Positions 1-5,587 of a DNA stretch of 7,136 bases are shown in pieces. The stretch is from WGMK01 sp044359155 (lineage in GTDB: Bacteria; Hydrogenedentota; Hydrogenedentia; Hydrogenedentales; JAEUWI01). Numbering within the stretch: the stretch's first letter is position 1; the number at the start of each line of letters is the position of its first letter. Location of the stretch: assembly GCA_044359155.1 (NCBI GenBank), contig JBIKMR010000233.1, forward strand, positions 1 through 7,136, written 5' to 3'. Made by a program: the position numbers and the translations under genes. The notes below the pieces were generated by a model. It was not told where the DNA came from. It worked only from the letters and a program-made list of their open reading frames with translations, and made no database searches.

Positions 1-997
1 GGGCAACCACGTGGGGAACGGGGCGTTCAAGCTTACCGAATGGCGCCCGCACGAGTACATCCTGACGGCGCGCAATGAACACTATTGGGACGCGGCCAAC
101 ATCCGGCTGGACGGGGTGCAGTTCTTTCCGATCGACGACATGCTGACCGAGGAGCGCAGCTTTCGCACGGGCGAGGTGCACATGACGGAGCAGATGCCGC
201 TGCACAAGATTGACGTGTACCGTAAGGAAAACCCCGAGGCGTTGCAGGTGCGGCCCTACCTTGGGAATTATTTTTACCGATTCAACACCACGCGCAAGCC
301 GCTGGACGATGTGCGGGTGCGGCTGGCGTTGAGCATGGCGGTGGACCGGGAAACGCTGTGCCGCGAGGTGCTGAAGGCGGGCGAGCCGCCGGCGTTTAAC
401 CTGACGCCGCCCGGCACGGCAGGTTATACCAGCAACGCGAAGATGACCTATGACCCGGAGCGCGCCAAGCAACTGCTGGCCGAGGCGGGCTTTCCCAATG
501 GCGAGGGCTTCCCTAAATTGGAGTTGCTCTACAACACGAGCGAGACGCACGCCACGATTGCGGAAGTGTTGCAGCGGATGTGGAAGGAGACGCTGGGCAT
601 CGAGATAGGCCTGTATAACCAGGACTGGAAGGTCTACCTGGACTCGATGACCAACCTCGATTACGACATTGTGCGCGGGTCGTGGATTGGCGACGTTGTA
701 GACCCGCTGAACTTCTTGGAGCTGTTCCTCACCGAGGGCGGCAACAACAGGACGGGGTGGTCTTCACCGAAGTATGACGAACTTATTCAGCAGGCCTATG
801 GCACGCCGGACAAGGAAGCGCGCTATGCCCTGCAGCAGGAAGCAGAAGCGCTGCTGCTGGAAGAAGCCCCGATGTTGCCGATTTATTTTTACAGCACCAA
901 GTACCTGAAGGCTCCCGAGGTGAAGGGCTTCACGCCCAACATTCTGGATTACCGACGGTGGAAGGACATGTGGCTTGAAACTCCCGCTGCTTCCTAG
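1..997 (+). CDS. oppA: Oligopeptide ABC transporter substrate-binding protein, OppA type (5' partial)
   Basis: The gene enters from the left edge, with the first full codon at base 2, and ends at TAG 995-997, giving 331 visible residues. It is the C-terminal 60% or so of an SBP_bac_5 family protein, which captures peptides outside the membrane and delivers them to an OppBC permease. It opens with GNHVGNG, matching residues 218-224 of the next gene's product, and aligns without gaps to it almost to the end. About half the residues are identical in the stretch counted. Seen motifs are YWD near the start, PPGTAGYT in the middle, and SWIGD, whose Asp (codon 692-694) corresponds by motif to the OppA Asp that holds the peptide amino terminus in enteric OppA. 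The GTG at base 11 lies inside the domain and is not a real start. Peptide specificity cannot be read from this. The family call is firm; OppA rather than DppA is likely. Confidence 0.93.
   Translation, partial: GNHVGNGAFKLTEWRPHEYILTARNEHYWDAANIRLDGVQFFPIDDMLTEERSFRTGEVHMTEQMPLHKIDVYRKENPEALQVRPYLGNYFYRFNTTRKPLDDVRVRLALSMAVDRETLCREVLKAGEPPAFNLTPPGTAGYTSNAKMTYDPERAKQLLAEAGFPNGEGFPKLELLYNTSETHATIAEVLQRMWKETLGIEIGLYNQDWKVYLDSMTNLDYDIVRGSWIGDVVDPLNFLELFLTEGGNNRTGWSSPKYDELIQQAYGTPDKEARYALQQEAEALLLEEAPMLPIYFYSTKYLKAPEVKGFTPNILDYRRWKDMWLETPAAS
960..966 (+). promoter_or_regulatory. Shine-Dalgarno site that supports the TTG start of the second oppA
   Basis: GGAAGGA lies inside the last codons of the upstream gene and ends 8 bases before TTG 975. 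That spacing is near ideal and favours TTG as the true initiator. The start also gives a complete lipoprotein signal peptide. Confidence 0.7.
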
Positions 998-2633
998 ACT
1001 GCTTGCCGCTGGGGCATTGGCCATTGCGCCCCTTGGCGTAATCGGCTGCGGCCAAGGCGCGCCTGCGGGTGGCGCTTCTGCGCCGCATCCGCTCATGGAA
1101 ATCCGCGTGGGCAACCGGTCTGAACTGGAAGACTTGGACCCGCATTTGTGTACCGGGGTGGCGGAATTCCGCGCGCTGGGTTCGCTGTTTGAGGGCTTGG
1201 TGAGCATGGACCCCAAGACCATGCAGCCGATACCGGGCGTGGCGGAGCAATGGGAAGTTTCGCCCGATGGCTTGAGCTATACCTTTCACCTGCGCGACAA
1301 CGCCCGTTGGAGCAACGGCGACGTGTTGAAGGCGGAAGACTTTGTCTTTGCGTGGCAGCGGATGCTGGACCCGGACCTGGGTTCGGAGTACGCGTATATG
1401 CTGCACTGCATCAAGAATGCGAAGGCGTTTAACGAGGGAACGCTGACCGACCCGGAACAGCTAGGCGTTCACGCGCCCGCGCCGCGCACGTTGGCGGTGA
1501 TGCTTGAATCCCCCACTCCTTACTTTCTGAGTATGCAGGTTCACTTTGCATGGTTTCCGGTACACCGTGCCACCATCGAAAAGTTTGGCAAGATGGACCA
1601 GCGTGGCAGCGCGTGGACGCAGCCGGGAAACCATGTGGGCAATGGCCCCTTTCGGCTGGATGTATGGCAACCCGACGAAGTGATGCGCGTGGTGCGCAAT
1701 GATTACTACTGGGACTTCGAGAACGTGCGGCCTGATGCGGTGTCGTTCCTGCCGATCAGCAACGAGCAGACCGAGGAAGCCAGCTTCCGCTCGGGCGACC
1801 TGGACCTGACGTACAGCGTGCCGATGCACAAGATTAAGACGTACCGCGAGGAGCAGCCCCAGGTACTTTTTCTGGAACCCTATCTCCAGACCTACTACTA
1901 CCGATTCAATTGCACCAAGCCGCCTTTCAATGACCCGCGCGTGCGGCAGGCTTTTGGCTTGGCGATTGACCGCGAGGCGTTGGCGGCGAACGTGTTAAAG
2001 GCAGGCGAGCGCCCGGCATGGCATTTCACGCCGCCGGGGATTGGCGGGTATACCTGCACGCACAAGGTGGGCTTTGACCCTGCCGCAGCGAAGGCGCTGC
2101 TGGCGGAGGCGGGGTATCCCGATGGCAAGGGTTTCCCGCAGGTCGAGCTGTTATACAACTCCGCCGAGTTCGACAAGACCATGAGTGAGGCGTTGCAGCA
2201 GATGTGGAGCGAGGCGCTGGGCGTGCAGGTGCAGTTGCTCAACCAGGACTACAAGGTCTATCTCGCGTCCATGTCGGCCATGGATTTTGATATTGCCCGC
2301 AGCACCTGGCTGGCGGACGTGGCGGACCCAATCAACTTCCTTGAATGCTTCCTGACTGGGCAGGGCAACAACCGCACGGGCTATGCCTCGCCGGAATATG
2401 ACGCGCTGATACAGTCTGCCTATGCAGAGGCTGACCCCGAGCTGCGCACCGGACACCTGCAAGCGGCAGAGCGCATGTTGCTGGATGCTGCGCCGATTAC
2501 GCCGGTCTGCTTCATGACGCAGAAATACCTGAAGTCTCCCGATCTGCAGGGCGTGGAGAGCAACCCGATTGGGTATATCCGCTGGCAGAGTCTGTACCTC
2601 GATTCGGCGGCAAAGGCTGCTGCCCAACCATGA
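975..2633 (+). CDS. oppA: Oligopeptide ABC transporter substrate-binding lipoprotein, OppA type (second copy)
   Basis: This is a complete 552-residue binding protein of the SBP_bac_5 family, close to the usual OppA length. TTG 975 is chosen because it has a good Shine-Dalgarno site and yields a signal peptide: basic N-terminus, hydrophobic stretch, then lipobox VIGC with Cys25 as the lipid-bearing residue, so the protein should be membrane-anchored outside the cytoplasmic membrane. The family signature lies at 88-133 (WEVSPDGLSYTFHLR, then WSNGD and EDFVFAW). STWLAD at 443-448 places Asp448 where enteric OppA binds the peptide alpha-amino group. The gene overlaps the upstream paralog by 23 bases and the downstream permease by 4. 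It is notable for six cysteines beyond Cys25 (59, 145, 313, 361, 458, 512); four fall in the region shared with the first copy, which has Thr, Ser, Leu and Tyr there. Substrate is inferred to be oligopeptides; exact specificity is unknown. Confidence 0.95.
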   Translation: MKLPLLPRLLAAGALAIAPLGVIGCGQGAPAGGASAPHPLMEIRVGNRSELEDLDPHLCTGVAEFRALGSLFEGLVSMDPKTMQPIPGVAEQWEVSPDGLSYTFHLRDNARWSNGDVLKAEDFVFAWQRMLDPDLGSEYAYMLHCIKNAKAFNEGTLTDPEQLGVHAPAPRTLAVMLESPTPYFLSMQVHFAWFPVHRATIEKFGKMDQRGSAWTQPGNHVGNGPFRLDVWQPDEVMRVVRNDYYWDFENVRPDAVSFLPISNEQTEEASFRSGDLDLTYSVPMHKIKTYREEQPQVLFLEPYLQTYYYRFNCTKPPFNDPRVRQAFGLAIDREALAANVLKAGERPAWHFTPPGIGGYTCTHKVGFDPAAAKALLAEAGYPDGKGFPQVELLYNSAEFDKTMSEALQQMWSEALGVQVQLLNQDYKVYLASMSAMDFDIARSTWLADVADPINFLECFLTGQGNNRTGYASPEYDALIQSAYAEADPELRTGHLQAAERMLLDAAPITPVCFMTQKYLKSPDLQGVESNPIGYIRWQSLYLDSAAKAAAQP

Positions 2634-3559
2634 CGCTGTACATCCTGCGCCGCATTCTTGGTTTCATTCCGGTGATGTTCGCCATCATCACGATGACGTT
2701 TTTTTTGATCCGGCTTGCGCCGGGGGGGCCCTTCGACAGCGAGCGCGTGTTGTCGGAAAGCGCGAAGGCGCGGCTTGAGGCGGTGTACAACTTGGACGCG
2801 CCGCTGTACCGGCAATACTTCGACTACCTGGGCGGGGTGGTGCAGGGGGACTTGGGGCCGTCGTACCGCAAGCCCAGCCGCACGGTGACGGAGTGGATTG
2901 CGCTGCGGCTGCCGGTGTCGCTGGAACTGGGGGCCTATGCCCTGTGCGTGGCGCTGGTGCTGGGGATGGGTGCGGGGCTACTGGCGGCGCTGCGCCCGAA
3001 CACGCTGACTGACTATGTGCCGATGTCTTTCGCCATGGCGGGCATCTGCATTCCCAACTTTGTGCTGGGGCCACTGTTGGTGTTGGTGTTTGCGCTGTGG
3101 CTCGATTGGCTGCCCGTGGCGGGGTGGCGTGATCCGGTCGAGAAGATACTCCCCAGCATTACCCTCGGCGCGCTGTATGCGGCGTACATCGCCCGGCTGT
3201 CGCGCGGCAGTATGCTTGAGGCGCTCTCGCAGGACTACATCCGCACGGCACGGGCGAAGGGTCTGGGCGAGGCGGCGGTGGTGTTCAAGCACGCGCTGCG
3301 CGGGGGCGTGCAGCCGGTGGTTGCATTCCTTGCGCCGGCCACGGCCAACCTGCTTACGGGTTCGTTTGTGGTCGAGACCATCTTCCAAGTGCCGGGCCTT
3401 GGGCGCGAGTTTGTCGAGGCGGCGTTCAACCGGGACTACACGATGATCATCGGCACGGTGCTGGTGTATGCCTTTCTGGTGATGGCGCTGAACCTGGTGG
3501 CGGATGTGGTGCAGGCGTTGCTGGACCCGCGCGTGCGGCAGGGGCATGCGCATGGCTGA
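2630..3559 (+). CDS. oppB: Oligopeptide ABC transporter permease OppB
   Basis: This 309-residue integral membrane protein forms one half of the peptide channel; enteric OppB is of very similar length. Predicted membrane segments by eye are near 9-29, 100-121, 133-157, 174-190, 229-250 and 271-294. The N-terminal FLIRLAPGGPF (25-35) is typical of the DppB/OppB family. The cytoplasmic coupling loop that contacts the ATPase lies near 202-225 (DYIRTARAKGLGEA), with Gly211 as the conserved glycine of the EAA motif. The C-terminus has FQVPGLGREFVEA and ends in the usual DPRVR. ATG 2630 overlaps the stop of the binding protein gene as ATGA. Only a weak AAAGG sits 13 bases upstream, which suggests start by translational coupling. 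Runs of eight T (2699-2706) and seven G (2722-2728) sit close together just after the start, but the frame is intact. OppB rather than DppB is inferred from the linked OppA-type proteins. Confidence 0.93.
   Translation: MTLYILRRILGFIPVMFAIITMTFFLIRLAPGGPFDSERVLSESAKARLEAVYNLDAPLYRQYFDYLGGVVQGDLGPSYRKPSRTVTEWIALRLPVSLELGAYALCVALVLGMGAGLLAALRPNTLTDYVPMSFAMAGICIPNFVLGPLLVLVFALWLDWLPVAGWRDPVEKILPSITLGALYAAYIARLSRGSMLEALSQDYIRTARAKGLGEAAVVFKHALRGGVQPVVAFLAPATANLLTGSFVVETIFQVPGLGREFVEAAFNRDYTMIIGTVLVYAFLVMALNLVADVVQALLDPRVRQGHAHG
3540..3544 (+). promoter_or_regulatory. Shine-Dalgarno site that decides the oppC start
   Basis: AGGGG lies 7 bases before ATG 3552 but only 1 base before the in-frame ATG 3546. 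The spacing favours 3552. It lies within the last codons of oppB. Confidence 0.6.
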
Positions 3560-4436
3560 GGCGCTGGCAATAGTAGAACCCATCGAGCGCGGCACGTCGC
3601 TCTGGATGGATGCATGGCGCAGGTTGCGCAAGAACCGCATGGCCGTGGCGGGGGCAATCATCCTTTGCTTTGTCGTGGCACTTTCGGTGGTGGCGCCGTG
3701 GTTCAGCCCGTATAGCTTTGAAGACCAGGACACTGCCCTCGGCGCTTCGTCGCCTTCGGGCGCGCATTGGCTGGGCACCGACCCGCTGGGGCGGGACTTG
3801 CTCACCCGCATTCTTTACGGCGGGCGGGTGTCGTTGCTGGTGGGGGTTGCGGCGACTTCGGTGTCGTTGCTGATTGGCGTGCTCTATGGCGCGATTGCAG
3901 GGTTTGCCGGTGGGCGGCTGGACTCGTTCATGATGCGCGTGGTGGACGTGCTCTATGCCCTGCCCTTCACCATCTTCGTGATCATCCTGATGGTGTTCTT
4001 CGGGAGAAACTTCATTCTGTTATTTCTCGCCATCGGTGCGGTCGAGTGGCTGACGATGGCGCGCATTGTGCGGTCACAGGTGCTGTCCATCCGCGAGAAG
4101 GAATACATCGAGGCGGCGCGCGTGCTGGGGTATTCCACCAGTCGCATCATCCTGCGGCATGTGTTGCCCAACACGCTGGGCCCGGTGATTGTGTACGTGA
4201 CGCTCACCATTCCACAGGTGATGCTGGTGGAGGCGTTCCTGTCTTTCCTTGGGCTGGGCGTTCAGCCGCCCATGTCGTCTTGGGGCATCCTGATACGCGA
4301 GGGTGTGGAGACGATGGAAGAGTTTCCGTGGCTGTTGCTGTTCCCGTCGATCGCGCTGTCGCTTACGCTGTTCTCCCTGAACTTTCTGGGAGACGGGCTG
4401 CGCGATGCGCTGGACCCACGCGCTTCGAAGGACTGA
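3552..4436 (+). CDS. oppC: Oligopeptide ABC transporter permease OppC
   Basis: This 294-residue permease pairs with OppB to form the peptide channel; enteric OppC is about 300 residues. An N-terminal OppC_N-type segment has a first membrane helix near 31-50, followed by the family signature HWLGTDPLGRDLL at 72-84. Further helices lie near 94-119, 131-150, 152-168, 211-232 and 258-279. The ATPase-coupling loop is at 184-209 (EYIEAARVLGYS), with Glu187-Ala-Ala and Gly193 matching the EAA motif. FLGLGVQPPMSSWG (232-245) and LGDGLRDALDPR (279-290) are typical OppC/DppC C-terminal motifs. ATG 3552 is preferred over upstream in-frame starts at 3504 and 3546, because 3504 adds an arginine- and cysteine-rich tail foreign to the family and 3546 has no room for a ribosome site. 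It overlaps oppB by 8 bases. No ATPase gene follows; the next gene is on the opposite strand. Confidence 0.93.
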   Translation: MAEALAIVEPIERGTSLWMDAWRRLRKNRMAVAGAIILCFVVALSVVAPWFSPYSFEDQDTALGASSPSGAHWLGTDPLGRDLLTRILYGGRVSLLVGVAATSVSLLIGVLYGAIAGFAGGRLDSFMMRVVDVLYALPFTIFVIILMVFFGRNFILLFLAIGAVEWLTMARIVRSQVLSIREKEYIEAARVLGYSTSRIILRHVLPNTLGPVIVYVTLTIPQVMLVEAFLSFLGLGVQPPMSSWGILIREGVETMEEFPWLLLFPSIALSLTLFSLNFLGDGLRDALDPRASKD

Positions 4437-4460
4437 GGTTGGCGTCGGTGCTGCGAACCG

Positions 4461-4504
4461 CCCCCTCACCCTAACCCTCTCCCCCGAAGCGGTGGAGAGG
4501 GGAC
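4461..4504. repeat. C-rich inverted repeat of the CCCTCACCCTAACCCTCTCC type
   Basis: CCCTCTCC (4475-4482) is followed by its reverse complement GGAGAGGG (4494-4501), an 8-bp perfect stem around an 11-base loop. It is preceded by CCCCCTCACCCTAA. From general knowledge, strings like this recur between genes in many bacterial genomes as short interspersed palindromes. Whether it is repeated in this genome cannot be seen, since only one copy is in the window. There is no T tract after it, so a terminator role is less likely. Confidence 0.6.
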
Positions 4505-4511
4505 AAGAGGA

Positions 4512-4548
4512 GACCTTCGGTCGGAACCCCGCGAGGCGCGGGGCCTCG
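4512..4548. repeat. GC-rich hairpin cluster in the convergent spacer
   Basis: A small hairpin GACC-TTC-GGTC (4512-4522) is followed by a perfect 7-bp stem CCCCGCG/CGCGGGG with loop AGG (4527-4543). An alternative stem CGAGG/CCTCG (4532-4536 with 4544-4548) overlaps the second hairpin, so the two are mutually exclusive. No T tract follows. It may belong to the same interspersed element as the palindromes on either side. Confidence 0.5.
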
Positions 4549-4560
4549 AAGACTCGGGAG

Positions 4561-4617
4561 GTGGCGCGGTCAGGAGACCACGCCACAACATGGATTTTGG
4601 TTTGGTGCTGCGTGGTC
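4561..4617. repeat. 26-base near-palindrome with a competing downstream arm
   Basis: GTGGCG (4561-4566) pairs with CGCCAC (4581-4586), and inside it GGTC (4568-4571) pairs with GACC (4576-4579). This gives 10 pairs with one mismatch and a 4-base loop AGGA. The right arm can instead pair further on: GACCACGC (4576-4583) is the exact reverse complement of GCGTGGTC (4610-4617). The symmetry is far beyond what one base composition would usually give, but the role is unknown. A REP-like element or a transcript-end structure are the likely options. Confidence 0.5.
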
Positions 4618-4634
4618 AGCAGCGCGGCAGCCCT

Positions 4635-4674
4635 CCTGAGGCGGACAAGCGCTGCGCTCTCAGGTGTCCCTTTT
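4635..4674 (+). terminator. Possible intrinsic terminator of the opp operon
   Basis: GGACA (4643-4647) pairs with TGTCC (4665-4669), enclosing AGCG/CGCT (4648-4651 with 4655-4658) and leaving CTCAGG bulged on the 3' side. CTTTT follows directly at 4670-4674. A second fold pairs CCTGAG (4635-4640) with CTCAGG (4659-4664). The T tract is only four long, so termination may be weak or Rho-aided. The T tract runs into the stop codon of the convergent glycosyltransferase gene. Read on the minus strand the same structure follows that stop directly, but there it lacks a T tract. Confidence 0.35.
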
Positions 4675-5587
4675 ACGGGGTGAGGCCCTTGAGTTCGCGC
4701 ACGGCATTGATTAGCGTGAGGGCGCGGGCCTCGAAGGAGAACTCCTGGAGGATGCGGTCTTTCAGCCCATCCACCCGTTGCTTGATGTCGGGGTAGTTGA
4801 GCAGCATCTCGCGGAGGCAGGCCTCGAACTCAGGCTTGTCGCGATAGTAGAGCACTTCGTTTGGGAAGATGCGGGCAAGCTCGTCGTGGTAGTCGGAGAT
4901 GATGGGGAGGCCGCAGGCGATGGCGTCAAAGCAGCGGTCGTTGACGAAACCGTATTCCTTCATATCGGGCCAGTGGTCGTTGATGGTGGCTTTTGATTTG
5001 CGATACAGCCCGCCGCGTTCTTCACCGGGCAGGTTCTTGGCCACCACGTGGCTGGGGTTCACGAACTTGTTCCACATGTTTCCCCAGATGCGGATGGGGA
5101 AGCCCAGCTCGACGGCCCAGATAACGCCGGGGCGTTCGGCGTCGCGCGAGTTGCCGACGAAGACATAGCCCGCGCGCTGGGCGTCTTCCTCCGCGCTGGG
5201 CGGATAGCATTCCTCGGTGTCGGTGCATTGCAGCAATTCGCGCACGGGCACCTGCGCCTGTTGCGCGATGCGCGCGGTGTGCGCCATGGACGCGATGAAG
5301 ACGAGGTCATAGCGATTGTACTCATCGAGCGTGATGTCTTCGGGGTGGCTGATGTTCCACATGATATGGACCGCGCCCGAGCCTTGCGGCACTTCATACT
5401 TGTGCTTACCGCGCAGGACGAGCACCACGTCGGCCTGCTTGTCGTTGTACCACTCGGGGTCGAAGTCGGTATCGACTTCTTCACCGTGGCGTTCGAGGTA
5501 TTTCGCCAGCGAGCGGGTGAAATGGTAGTCGCCCCACATGGTCATGCGGGGGCCGATGGGGGCGGGATTCTTGATGAGCCATTTCAT
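4673..5587 (-). CDS. CgeB-like glycosyltransferase (GT-B fold, Glyco_trans_1_2 type)
   Basis: This 304-residue protein probably transfers a sugar from a nucleotide-sugar donor to a glycan or surface acceptor in the cytoplasm. The N-terminal half has features of this transferase group: WGDYHF at 18-23, VLVLRGKHKY at 55-64 and WNISHPED at 77-84. The C-terminal half has VFVGNSR (142-148), RIWGNMW (166-172), a YRKSKATIN segment (195-203) and VNDRCFDAIACGLPIISD (215-232), the nucleotide-binding block of CgeB-like proteins. Asp221 stands where Glu is usual in the FEA form of that motif. ATG 5587 is chosen over ATG 5620 because it overlaps the upstream stop as ATGA and starts on the conserved fold; the 11 extra residues look unlike the family. 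A weak AAGG lies 10 bases upstream. Such domains are often fused to GT2-GT4 proteins; here it is a separate gene. Donor and acceptor are unknown. Confidence 0.85.
   Translation of the reverse strand: MKWLIKNPAPIGPRMTMWGDYHFTRSLAKYLERHGEEVDTDFDPEWYNDKQADVVLVLRGKHKYEVPQGSGAVHIMWNISHPEDITLDEYNRYDLVFIASMAHTARIAQQAQVPVRELLQCTDTEECYPPSAEEDAQRAGYVFVGNSRDAERPGVIWAVELGFPIRIWGNMWNKFVNPSHVVAKNLPGEERGGLYRKSKATINDHWPDMKEYGFVNDRCFDAIACGLPIISDYHDELARIFPNEVLYYRDKPEFEACLREMLLNYPDIKQRVDGLKDRILQEFSFEARALTLINAVRELKGLTP

Noticed and set aside
1..2633. The two oppA frames as one gene broken by a frameshift
   Set aside because: They repeat the same domain rather than continue it, and the second has its own signal peptide and ribosome site.
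3504..3551. Earlier in-frame GTG 3504 and ATG 3546 starts for oppC
   Set aside because: The added peptide is Arg/Cys-rich shadow coding from oppB, and the AGGGG site fits ATG 3552.
2978..3811. Long minus-strand open frame of 277 codons across the oppB/oppC junction
   Set aside because: It lies antisense to two well-recognised permease genes, its product is rich in Arg, His and Pro with no known motif, and GC-rich DNA gives such frames by chance.
3767..4474. Plus-strand open frame of 235 codons in a second frame over oppC
   Set aside because: It is out of frame with clear OppC coding, contains no recognisable domain and has the Ala/Gly/Arg-rich look of a shadow frame.
4461..4504. The C-rich inverted repeat as the opp terminator
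   Set aside because: No T tract follows its right arm (GGAGAGGGGACAAG), so the hairpin further on with CTTTT is the better candidate.
4405..4796. Two short plus-strand open frames running through the spacer into the convergent gene
   Set aside because: They consist of the palindromic spacer and antisense codons, with no ribosome site or motif; a small protein here is not supported.
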